A DNA stretch of 6,348 bases from Spirochaetaceae bacterium (lineage in GTDB: Bacteria > Spirochaetota > Spirochaetia > SZUA-6 > RPPD01), in assembly GCA_003818675.1 (NCBI GenBank), contig RPPD01000144.1, forward strand, positions 1 through 6,348. The letters run 5' to 3'. How positions within the stretch are numbered: position 1 is the first letter of the stretch; the number at the start of each line of letters is the position of its first letter. The position numbers were made by a program, and so were the translations under genes. Shown here piece by piece: positions 1 to 6,348 of the stretch. Below the pieces are notes generated by a model that saw nothing but the letters and a program-made list of their open reading frames with translations, searched no databases and had not been told where the DNA came from.

Positions 1-1
1 C

Positions 2-1429
2 TTCATAGAACACCTGGGCCGTGCTGTCTACACGGGTATCTACGAGCCGGGCCATCCGGAGGCTGATGAACAGGGTTTCCGCAAGGATGTCATCAGCCTG
101 GTTCGCGACCTTGGCATAACGCTCACCCGCTATCCCGGCGGGAATTTTGTTTCCAGTTATAAGTGGACTGACGGCATCGGTCCGCGGGCCAATAGACCCA
201 GGAGGCTTGATTATGCGTGGAAATCAACAGAGACCAATGAGATAGGCATTGATGAGTTTGCAGACTGGTGCAAAAAGGCAGATACCCGGGCCATGGCCGC
301 GGTCAATCTTGGAACAGGTTCACTTCAGGACGCGGGGGACATGATTGAGTACTGCAACCATCCCTCGGGTACATACTTGAGCGACTTGCGCATAAAAAAC
401 GGCCACAAGGCGCCCCACAAAATCACTCACTGGTGTCTCGGAAACGAAATGGACGGTCCATGGCAGACAGGACAGCTTTCCGCAGAGGAATACGGCAAGA
501 AAGCGCGTGAAACAGCCAAGATACTCAAAATGGTCGACCCATCAGTGAAGCTTGTCGCGTGCGGGAGCTCCTCGCCCCTGCTTGGCTCTTACCCGGAATG
601 GGACCGGATTGTGCTTGAACACCCCTTCGAACAGTTGGTCTTCATCTCGTTGCACCGATATTACGAGAATGAGGGCGATATCGGCTCCTTCCTCGCTTCG
701 TACCTGGACATGGACAGCTTCATCCGCACAATCGCCTCGACAGCGGATTATGTAAAGGCAAAAACCAGGAGCAAAAAAACTCTGATGCTGTCGTTTGACG
801 AGTGGAATGTCTGGTACATGAAAAAGTTCAGCCTGCCCAATTGGGAAATCGCGCCACCGCTTCTGGAGGACATCTACTCCCTGCTTGACGCGATAGTCTG
901 CGGGGGCATGCTCTGCGCGCTATTGAACAACGCGGACCGCGTTAAAATCGCGTGCCTCGCGCAACTGGTAAATGTCATCGCGCCCATTTTCACACGCAAG
1001 AACGGGGAGGCTGTCAGGCAGGCCATCTATTACCCGTTCCAGCAGGTCTCGGTCTATGGCCGCGGAACCGCGCTGAAAACACTTGTACGCTGCCCGTCAG
1101 TTGAAACAAAAACATACGGCAGTGTCCCTGTTCTGCAGACAGCCGCCACCTATCGCAAGGATACCAACGAATTCACCTTCTTTGCACTTCACAGCGGCCA
1201 GAAGGAAGATATTGCCCTTGACCTGGATTTGCGCTCTTTCGGAGAGGTCACGCCTATTGAACAATTCATCATCGATGGACCTGACCTGGACGCAAAAAAT
1301 ACCTTTGAAAATCTGAATGCCGTTGTCCCGAAGGTTATAAAATTAAAAGCCCCTGACAAGGGACAATTTTTGGTCAAGCTTACGCCGCTTTCATGGAATG
1401 TGCTGCGTTTCAAGGTAAAAAAACCCTGA
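2..1429 (+). CDS. abfA: GH51 alpha-L-arabinofuranosidase, 5' end outside window
   Basis: The enzyme removes terminal alpha-L-arabinofuranosyl residues from arabinoxylan, arabinan or their oligosaccharides by a retaining mechanism. The frame is open from base 2, so the ATG at 293 is internal: the 97 codons before it already show family sequence (FIEHLGR at visible residues 1-7, RYPGGNF at 43-49). 475 residues are visible. The acid/base Glu lies in CLGNEMDGPW (visible residue 149, bases 446-448). The nucleophile Glu lies in SFDEWNVWY (residue 267, bases 800-802). Their spacing of 118 is close to the 119 of the Geobacillus enzyme (E175/E294, from memory), which implies about 26 residues are missing. 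The TIM barrel is followed by DRVKIACLAQLVNVIAPIF and a C-terminal beta-sandwich domain of about 120 residues. GH51 enzymes of this type are normally cytoplasmic oligosaccharide hydrolases; the missing N-terminus prevents checking for a signal peptide. Family assignment is firm; the exact substrate is inferred. Confidence 0.95.
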   Translation, partial: FIEHLGRAVYTGIYEPGHPEADEQGFRKDVISLVRDLGITLTRYPGGNFVSSYKWTDGIGPRANRPRRLDYAWKSTETNEIGIDEFADWCKKADTRAMAAVNLGTGSLQDAGDMIEYCNHPSGTYLSDLRIKNGHKAPHKITHWCLGNEMDGPWQTGQLSAEEYGKKARETAKILKMVDPSVKLVACGSSSPLLGSYPEWDRIVLEHPFEQLVFISLHRYYENEGDIGSFLASYLDMDSFIRTIASTADYVKAKTRSKKTLMLSFDEWNVWYMKKFSLPNWEIAPPLLEDIYSLLDAIVCGGMLCALLNNADRVKIACLAQLVNVIAPIFTRKNGEAVRQAIYYPFQQVSVYGRGTALKTLVRCPSVETKTYGSVPVLQTAATYRKDTNEFTFFALHSGQKEDIALDLDLRSFGEVTPIEQFIIDGPDLDAKNTFENLNAVVPKVIKLKAPDKGQFLVKLTPLSWNVLRFKVKKP

Positions 1430-1461
1430 GGGTGTGCCCCGCATTTTTTCCCTGCAGTCCG

Positions 1462-1490
1462 TTGACCATGACTCCTGCATTTAATATTTT
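1462..1490 (+). promoter_or_regulatory. possible sigma70-type promoter of clpB
   Basis: TTGACC at 1462-1467 (5 of 6 consensus) is followed after 17 bases by TATTTT at 1485-1490 (4 of 6), inside an AT-rich run. Transcription would start near 1497, giving a leader of about 20 bases ahead of the clpB ATG. TAATAT hexamers at 1482 and 1490 fit -10 better by sequence but worse by spacing (14 and 22 bases). This is a pattern match only. Confidence 0.35.
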
Positions 1491-1503
1491 AATATTTGGA
1501 TGC

Positions 1504-1509
1504 AAGGAG
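1504..1509 (+). promoter_or_regulatory. ribosome binding site fixing the clpB start
   Basis: AAGGAG lies 7 bases before the ATG at 1517. This supports 1517 over the in-frame TTG at 1496, which would add seven residues and place the Shine-Dalgarno sequence inside the coding region. Confidence 0.85.
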
Positions 1510-1516
1510 CACAAAA

Positions 1517-4099
1517 ATGAGATTGGACAAGTTCACGGTCAAGGCACAGGAAGCTATTGAAGACGCGCAGGGCACAGCCCAGCGCCACAATCATTCCATC
1601 ATCGATGTCGAGCATCTGCTTTCCGCCCTCATCAACCAGGCGGATGGCATTATCACTCCCCTGCTTTCCAAGCTCGGGGTTGCGCCTCAGGCGCTTGGTG
1701 CGGAGATGGAACGGCTCATCAAGGCCAAGCCCAAGGTCTACGGGGACTCGGCGCAGCTTACCCTCTCGCCGCAGATCTCCAAACTGTTCATGAAGGCCGA
1801 GGACGAGGCTGCCAAGCTCAAGGATGACTATGTATCAACAGAGCATCTTCTCATAGCCGCGCTTGACGTGGAATCAGACGCCAGAGCTTTTTTTAAAAAA
1901 TCCGGGCTGTCCCGTGACAGTATACTGCGCGTGCTTAAGGAAATACGCGGCAACCAGACAGTTACAGACCAGAACCCGGAGGACAAATACCAGGTATTGG
2001 ACCGCTACTGCAAGGACCTGACCGAACTCGCCAGGCGGGAAAAGCTTGACCCGGTGATTGGCCGCGATGAAGAAATCCGCAGGCTCATGCAGGTTTTAAG
2101 CCGCCGCACAAAAAACAATCCTGTTCTAATTGGAGAACCAGGTGTTGGAAAAACAGCCATAGTGGAGGGCCTTGCACGGCGCATAGTCTCAGGCGATGTG
2201 CCTGATTCCCTGAAAAACAAGCGCGTGCTTGCTTTGGACCTTGGATCGATTGTCGCGGGCGCCAAGTTCCGCGGCGAGTTTGAGGAACGCCTGAAAGCCA
2301 TTATCAATGAAGTGATCAAGGCCGAGGGCGAGATAATCCTGTTCATCGACGAGCTCCACAACCTTGTCGGCGCGGGCCGTGCCGAAGGCTCCATGGACGC
2401 TTCCAATCTGTTGAAACCCGCTCTGGCCAGGGGCGAACTGCGGGCGATCGGCGCCACCACGCTTGACGAGTACCGCAAATACATAGAAAAAGACGCTGCT
2501 CTTGAACGCCGGTTCCAGACTGTTTATACAAGCGAGCCTTCCGTGGAAGATACCATCTCAATCCTGCGCGGCCTTAAGGAACGCTACGAGGTCCATCACG
2601 GCGTGCGCATCATGGATGAAGCCCTGATCGCCGCGGCCACGCTCTCCAACCGCTACATCACTTCGCGATTTCTGCCGGACAAGGCCATCGACCTTATAGA
2701 CGAGGCCGCGAGTGAATTGAAAATGGAAATTGAGAGCCAGCCCACCGAGCTTGACCAGATCCAGCGCAAGATGCTTCAGCTCAATATTGAAAAACAGGCG
2801 CTTTCCAAGGAAAACGATGATGCCTCCAAAGACAGGTTGAACAAAATCAAGAAGGAGCTTGCGGATCTTGGCGAAAAACGGAATGCCATGCAGGCACAAT
2901 GGCAGAACGAGAAAAAGGAAATCGAAGGTATCCGCAAATTAAAACAGCAGTTGGAAGAACTCCATTTGGAGGAGATAAAATACGAGCGCGAGGGCAACCT
3001 GGCCCGTGCCGCCGAGATCAAGCATGGAAAGATTCCTGATACACAGAAACAGATCGCGGCGATCTCAAAAAAACTTGAAAAGCAGAATGATGGATCCAGG
3101 CTTTTGCGTGAAGAGGTTGGAGAGGAAGACATCGCCAAGATTGTCTCCAAGTGGACGGGTATACCTGTCTCAAAAATGCTCTCGTCGGAAAAAGAAAAGC
3201 TCCTGAAGCTCGAGTCAATCCTGGGTCAGCGCGTTGTCGGTCAGGAGGAGGCGATCTCCTCAATTGCTGACGCGATCAGGCGCAACAAGGCGGGCCTTGC
3301 CGATACGGCCAGGCCATTTGGCTCGTTCATATTTATCGGTCCCACAGGTGTCGGCAAAACAGAACTCGCCAAAACCCTTGCCGGTTTTCTCTTCAACGAC
3401 GAGAAATCCCTCACGCGCATTGACATGTCCGAGTACATGGAAAAGCACTCGGTCTCACGCCTTATTGGAGCGCCCCCTGGATACGTGGGCTACGAAGAAG
3501 GCGGTCAGCTCACAGAGGCCGTGCGAAGGCGGCCCTACTCGGTCTGCCTTTTTGATGAAATTGAAAAAGCACACCCTGATGTGTTTAACGTGCTTCTCCA
3601 GCTCCTTGACGAAGGCAGGCTGACTGACGGCCAGGGCCGACAGGTGGATTTCAGGAACACCATTGTCATAATGACCAGCAATCTTGGGAGTGACATCATA
3701 CAGAAGGCCGCGAAGGTCTCGGAGGTAAAGGGAGCGATCGACGTGCTGCTGAAGGTGACATTCAAGCCCGAGTTTTTAAACAGGATAGACGAGGTCATCA
3801 CATTCAACCGTCTGGACAAAGAAGATATTTCCAAGATTGTCACGATCCAGCTTGCACAGCTTCGTGACCGCTTGCGCGAAAAGAAGATAGAGATCAAGTT
3901 CACCAAAGCCGCGCTTGAATACCTGGCAGAGACGGGCTTTGATCCTCTCTATGGCGCGCGTCCCCTGAAGCGGACAATCCAGAATATGGTGCAGAATCCG
4001 GTTGCCAGGCTCCTGCTCGGCGGTGAGCTTGCCGAGGGTGATACTGTAATTGCTGACAAGGGTAAAACAGGCGACGGGCTTTCATTCAAAAAGGGGTGA
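1517..4099 (+). CDS. clpB: ATP-dependent chaperone ClpB (Hsp100 disaggregase)
   Basis: ClpB is a cytoplasmic hexameric AAA+ machine that, with DnaK/DnaJ/GrpE, pulls polypeptides out of aggregates after heat or other stress. The protein has 860 residues (E. coli ClpB has 857). Domains in order: Clp N-domain (about 1-145); NBD1 with Walker A GEPGVGKT (K212), Walker B ILFIDE (E279) and pore-loop [11 protein letters not shown] (F251, usually Tyr); coiled-coil M-domain (about 408-525); NBD2 with Walker A GPTGVGKT (K614), pore-loop GYVGYEEGG (Y656) and Walker [11 protein letters not shown] (E681); C-terminal small domain with YGARPLKR. The long M-domain and the absence of a ClpP-binding IGF/L loop separate it from ClpA and ClpC. 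Numbering matches E. coli through residue 503, and a 3-residue insertion follows before NBD2. H503 replaces the E. coli Tyr. The start at 1517 has a good AAGGAG site and begins [13 protein letters not shown], as ClpBs do. The stop is 3 bases before the next gene, so co-transcription is likely. No CIRCE element is seen upstream. Confidence 0.98.
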   Translation: MRLDKFTVKAQEAIEDAQGTAQRHNHSIIDVEHLLSALINQADGIITPLLSKLGVAPQALGAEMERLIKAKPKVYGDSAQLTLSPQISKLFMKAEDEAAKLKDDYVSTEHLLIAALDVESDARAFFKKSGLSRDSILRVLKEIRGNQTVTDQNPEDKYQVLDRYCKDLTELARREKLDPVIGRDEEIRRLMQVLSRRTKNNPVLIGEPGVGKTAIVEGLARRIVSGDVPDSLKNKRVLALDLGSIVAGAKFRGEFEERLKAIINEVIKAEGEIILFIDELHNLVGAGRAEGSMDASNLLKPALARGELRAIGATTLDEYRKYIEKDAALERRFQTVYTSEPSVEDTISILRGLKERYEVHHGVRIMDEALIAAATLSNRYITSRFLPDKAIDLIDEAASELKMEIESQPTELDQIQRKMLQLNIEKQALSKENDDASKDRLNKIKKELADLGEKRNAMQAQWQNEKKEIEGIRKLKQQLEELHLEEIKYEREGNLARAAEIKHGKIPDTQKQIAAISKKLEKQNDGSRLLREEVGEEDIAKIVSKWTGIPVSKMLSSEKEKLLKLESILGQRVVGQEEAISSIADAIRRNKAGLADTARPFGSFIFIGPTGVGKTELAKTLAGFLFNDEKSLTRIDMSEYMEKHSVSRLIGAPPGYVGYEEGGQLTEAVRRRPYSVCLFDEIEKAHPDVFNVLLQLLDEGRLTDGQGRQVDFRNTIVIMTSNLGSDIIQKAAKVSEVKGAIDVLLKVTFKPEFLNRIDEVITFNRLDKEDISKIVTIQLAQLRDRLREKKIEIKFTKAALEYLAETGFDPLYGARPLKRTIQNMVQNPVARLLLGGELAEGDTVIADKGKTGDGLSFKKG

Positions 4100-4102
4100 A
4101 AC

Positions 4103-4558
4103 ATGAAAAAGAGAAGCATATTGCACACAGCGATCCTGGCACTGGCATTTGTCGTCCTTGTCATTCCGGCATGGGCCGAGGACAGGGATCCTTTGCTCAA
4201 AGAGACAGATGGCATTTCTGCAGCAATTCGGTTGGTGGAAAGATATCCTCTTGTAATTGAAGGCAATTTCAAAGGTTTTGTCAGGATCATCCTCCTTGAA
4301 CAGGGATTTGATCAAATCAACACCGCTGTAATACTCCAATGGCTTTCGGTGGCAACACCCGAAAAACTGTACAAGATTGACCTTGCCAAAACAGTCAGCG
4401 AGATTTATCCAATTTCCATTACCGGAATCCAACCCCAGCCGTCAACGCATGATATGCCGGGGCTGGTGCTCCGCATTACGGGAATAAACCCATATTCCCA
4501 GCATGAACAAAAATCCTTTCTCCTGTACGTGACGGAAAAAGGATACAACATCAAATAG
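4103..4558 (+). CDS. small secreted protein of unknown function
   Basis: I do not recognise a family. The 151-residue product has a clear Sec signal peptide: basic start MKKR, hydrophobic core at about residues 10-22, and an AWA|ED signal peptidase I site after residue 25. This leaves a mature protein of about 126 residues with no cysteine and no lipobox, so a soluble periplasmic or extracellular location is likely in a Gram-negative cell. The mature part looks mixed alpha/beta, with hydrophobic patches (GFVRIILLEQGF, MPGLVLRITGI, KSFLLYVTEKGY), and has no second membrane segment. The ATG at 4103 lies 3 bases after the clpB stop, and its purine-rich site AAGGGG (4091-4096) overlaps the end of clpB, so translational coupling is plausible. 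It is followed after 20 bases by a secreted esterase. That it is a real gene is supported by the signal peptide, the ribosome binding site and the tight packing. Its function is open; a role alongside the esterase is only a guess. Confidence 0.8.
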   Translation: MKKRSILHTAILALAFVVLVIPAWAEDRDPLLKETDGISAAIRLVERYPLVIEGNFKGFVRIILLEQGFDQINTAVILQWLSVATPEKLYKIDLAKTVSEIYPISITGIQPQPSTHDMPGLVLRITGINPYSQHEQKSFLLYVTEKGYNIK

Positions 4559-4566
4559 GCGTTAAA

Positions 4567-4572
4567 AAGGAG
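4567..4572 (+). promoter_or_regulatory. ribosome binding site for a GTG start
   Basis: AAGGAG lies 6 bases before the GTG at 4579, which decides that start. The ATG at 4575 is only two bases from the site and is in another frame. Confidence 0.8.
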
Positions 4573-4578
4573 ATATGG

Positions 4579-5487
4579 GTGAAAAGAAATCAAATCATCC
4601 TCTGTTTGGGAATCTTCCTTGTATATTTTATCGCCTTTGCGTTTTGCGAAGAAGACTATCACAGGCCTACTGGCAACGCCTCGGTCGTGAGGGAGACTGA
4701 CCGGCTGAAAGTGGTCTGGGTCCAGAGCCGGGTACTTGAGAAACCAATGCGGGTGATTGTTTTCCTGCCGGACGGATACACGAAGGAAACCAAATATCCG
4801 GTTCTTTATCTCCTGCACGGGTATTCCAACATAGAGGACAACTGGTTTACCAAGGTCGAGATTCATCGCGCCTATGACAAGCTCATTGCCTCAGGCAGGA
4901 TTGTTCCGCTGATTACTGTGTCTCCTGAAATTGACAACAGCTATGGGATCAATTCGGCAGACAAGCCGCAGATAATCGGTTCACCAGATGATTTGTCCAA
5001 CAACACTGCAAAAGGCAGGTACGAGGACTGGCTCTACCAGGAATTGATCCCGCATATCGATGCACATTATTCCACAGCCGCCTCGCGCGAGGCACGATTT
5101 ATCGGCGGCCAGTCAATGGGCGGATTTGCCGCCCTGCACCTGGCATTCAGGCATCCTGATTTGTTCAGCAAGGTCGGCGGCCATATGCCAGGCCTTTCAG
5201 TGGATCCCGCGGCGTCCGGGAACCATTTTCTCTACCCTGACGAGGCCACAAGGCAGTCGCGCGATCCAATCATGCTCGCCCAGAACAAGGATCTCACCTC
5301 ACTGAAAGTATATCTCGATGTCGGGGACAAAGACGGTTACAGGTTGTGGGAAGGCTGCGAAAAGTTGTCTTCCATACTGAAGGGCCGCGGCGTTTCAGTG
5401 GAATACCATCTGAACAAGGGCGACCATTCCAGCTATTATGTAAAAACCCAAGTTGAAAACTACCTACTGTTTTACGCGGGAAAATAA
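4579..5487 (+). CDS. secreted alpha/beta hydrolase, esterase D / feruloyl esterase-like
   Basis: This is a serine esterase of the PF00756 type, the family that includes feruloyl and acetyl-xylan esterases, enterochelin esterase and S-formylglutathione hydrolase. The 302-residue product has an N-terminal signal peptide (MKRN, then a hydrophobic stretch to about residue 22, with cleavage near C23). The family pattern is complete: the strand VIVFLPDGY, the oxyanion-region motif YLLHGYSNIEDNW, nucleophile elbow GGQSMGG (S179), acid in VGDKDGY (D252 most likely, D250 possible) and base in KGDHSSYY (H283). The secretion signal argues against S-formylglutathione hydrolase and for extracytoplasmic ester cleavage. 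With arabinofuranosidase and GH43 genes nearby, a feruloyl or acetyl esterase acting on hemicellulose is the best inference, but substrate cannot be read from sequence. The start is GTG at 4579, set by AAGGAG at 4567. It lies 20 bases after the small secreted gene and is probably in the same operon as clpB. No carbohydrate-binding or dockerin domain is attached. Confidence 0.9.
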   Translation: MKRNQIILCLGIFLVYFIAFAFCEEDYHRPTGNASVVRETDRLKVVWVQSRVLEKPMRVIVFLPDGYTKETKYPVLYLLHGYSNIEDNWFTKVEIHRAYDKLIASGRIVPLITVSPEIDNSYGINSADKPQIIGSPDDLSNNTAKGRYEDWLYQELIPHIDAHYSTAASREARFIGGQSMGGFAALHLAFRHPDLFSKVGGHMPGLSVDPAASGNHFLYPDEATRQSRDPIMLAQNKDLTSLKVYLDVGDKDGYRLWEGCEKLSSILKGRGVSVEYHLNKGDHSSYYVKTQVENYLLFYAGK

Positions 5488-5711
5488 AGGCCGTCACCTT
5501 TATCGCCAACGAAGGATTTCTCTTCGAAGGCAAGTCAGACAAAGTGTTTATTGACAGCATCTTCAGGGAAGGTTGGCGAAGATACTCCACCCCGTCGGGC
5601 GACAGCGCCGTTGATGCATCCAATTATAAAGGCATAAACTGGAATGACGCAAAAAAGGTCGGAGGGATTCCGCCCGTCCATATTCCGGCGATTTCCATGA
5701 TTCAGTTTTAA
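5487..5711 (+). pseudogene. remnant of an MBL-fold metallo-hydrolase N-terminus with a foreign tail
   Basis: Frame 3 is open from 5457, overlapping the end of the esterase gene, to a TAA at 5709-5711. From about 5490 it reads AVTFIANEGFLFEG, then KVFIDSIFREGW and RRYSTPS. This matches the start of MBL-fold hydrolases, which typically open with a strand, an I-x-NEG-x-L turn, VLIDALF and a Y-x-x-P segment. The metal-binding HxHxDH motif that should follow is absent. The sequence instead continues for about 35 residues of unrelated character ending HIPAISMIQF. There is no ATG, GTG or TTG at a usable position before the similarity and no ribosome binding site at a fitting distance. I read it as a gene fragment left by an internal deletion, with the tail perhaps from another gene's 3' end. 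Similarity is from memory of the family. A short expressed peptide cannot be fully excluded. Confidence 0.6.
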
Positions 5712-5738
5712 GAGCGCCGATACGATCCTCGATGTCTT

Positions 5739-6348
5739 TTACATTTGCCGCACATGGAAATATTTGAAATCAGCACACTCAGTACATTGTGCATCTAATG
5801 TGTTTTCGGCTGGATCTGTCTTTGGCGCTCTTTCTGAAAGCGCAAACAATCCAAGCCTGGCGCCAACCCATCTTCCTGGTCTGGCAAAAAACAATTGGCC
5901 AATATCTGAAAATATCTTTCCATCACTGCTCCAGGAAAACCTGCAGCGCGCGTCCTTGTCCATGCGCATGGCAATAATAACCCCGTTATTTTTCAATACA
6001 GGACCGTCAATTACAAGCTCAGCCAAATCCGTACCCTTCACCTGTCCATCGCGCGGTTTTAAATTGTCCGGCACCGAAGATACACTGGCAAAACCTTCAT
6101 TAGCTGTGTCTGCCATGCAAAATCTCAAGGAAAAACCAGTTTCTGTTTTTGTGATCGCGACATACGCATATGCCACGCCAAGCATTACAAGCCCTGCCAT
6201 GGTTCCTGGTTTTTGCGAATGCAAGGTAAGCTTCGCGGTGACCTCAAACTCCTCTGCTGGAAGTTTCTGGCAGAGGACATTCGGCATATCACGGATGGAT
6301 CTTGCATCTTTTGGTTTTTGCATGGCAAAAAGCCGAAGATGATTTTTA
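5739..6348 (-). CDS. C-terminal domain of a GH43-type glycosidase, 5' part outside window
   Basis: The reading frame is open to the right edge: the codons before the ATG at 6321-6323 (reading NHLRLFA) still fit the domain, so that ATG is probably not the start. The visible 202 residues look like the concanavalin-like beta-sandwich found at the C-terminus of GH43 beta-xylosidases and arabinofuranosidases (GH43_C2 / PF17851 type). The marks are LCQKLPAEEFEVTAKL, then AGLVMLGVAYAYVAI, then CRFSWSSDGKIFSDIG and GRWVGARLGLFA, ending in ADFKYFHV. The catalytic five-bladed propeller would lie upstream, outside the window, so activity cannot be judged. Enzymes of this class release xylose or arabinose from hemicellulose oligosaccharides, consistent with the GH51 gene at the other end of the window. 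Its stop faces the remnant on the other strand across 27 bases (convergent). A stand-alone beta-sandwich protein or another enzyme carrying this domain is possible. Confidence 0.8.
   Translation of the reverse strand, partial: KNHLRLFAMQKPKDARSIRDMPNVLCQKLPAEEFEVTAKLTLHSQKPGTMAGLVMLGVAYAYVAITKTETGFSLRFCMADTANEGFASVSSVPDNLKPRDGQVKGTDLAELVIDGPVLKNNGVIIAMRMDKDARCRFSWSSDGKIFSDIGQLFFARPGRWVGARLGLFALSERAPKTDPAENTLDAQCTECADFKYFHVRQM

Noticed and set aside
293..295. ATG as the start of the arabinofuranosidase
   Set aside because: The frame is open to the left edge and the 97 upstream codons are clearly GH51 sequence, including the RYPGGNF motif.
1417..1449. Terminator after the arabinofuranosidase gene (ACCCTGAGGGT or GGGTGTGCCC, then T6 at 1444-1449)
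   Set aside because: The stems are only 3-4 base pairs, the first overlaps the stop codon, and the second is separated from the T run by GCA; too weak to call.
1436..1449. CCCCGCATTTT as a sigma32 -10 element
   Set aside because: It has an interrupted consensus and no CTTGAA-like box at the right distance upstream.
1496..1516. TTG start giving clpB seven extra residues
   Set aside because: The AAGGAG site at 1504-1509 lies inside this extension and is well placed for ATG 1517, where the typical ClpB N-terminus begins.
2005..2484. Long antisense reading frames inside clpB (also 2776-3150 and 3535-3906)
   Set aside because: They lie opposite a strongly conserved gene, are rich in Ser and Arg, show no family sequence, and follow from the codon bias of clpB.
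5712..5738. Bidirectional terminator between the convergent genes
   Set aside because: No stem of useful length followed by a T run is visible in the 27 bases.
5764..6342. 192-residue + strand frame opposite the GH43-type domain
   Set aside because: The - strand frame carries recognisable beta-sandwich family sequence; the + frame shows none and is its shadow.

Overview
The window is a 6.3 kb piece of a bacterial chromosome of roughly even GC content. It carries five genes or gene parts plus one gene remnant. Two secreted products with Sec-type signal peptides, several plant-polysaccharide enzymes and a full-length bacterial ClpB suggest a polysaccharide-degrading, probably Gram-negative bacterium. 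I cannot fix the phylum from sequence reading alone.

Layout on the + strand: bases 2-1429 hold most of a GH51 alpha-L-arabinofuranosidase whose N-terminus (about 26 residues) lies left of the window. An 87-base gap follows, with a possible sigma70-type promoter and the clpB ribosome binding site. clpB (1517-4099) encodes the ClpB/Hsp104 disaggregase. Three bases later comes a small secreted protein of unknown function (4103-4558). After 20 bases comes a GTG-started secreted alpha/beta hydrolase of the esterase D / feruloyl esterase-like family (4579-5487). These three genes look like one transcription unit. From 5487 to 5711 an open frame with no start codon matches the first ~40 residues of a metallo-beta-lactamase-fold hydrolase, then ends in an unrelated short tail; I read it as a gene remnant. 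On the - strand, 5739-6348 is the C-terminal beta-sandwich domain of a GH43-type glycosidase. Its catalytic part lies right of the window, and it runs convergently with the other genes.

How they fit together: GH51, the esterase and GH43 are all of types that act on arabinoxylan or arabinan side chains and backbones, so the region looks like a loose hemicellulose-utilisation neighbourhood in which the housekeeping chaperone gene clpB is embedded. No RNA gene, CRISPR array, insertion sequence or attachment site was recognised. I did not find a convincing new biological system. The points most worth a second look are the unknown secreted protein coupled to clpB, the remnant at 5487-5711, and a Tyr-to-His change at a DnaK-contact position of ClpB.
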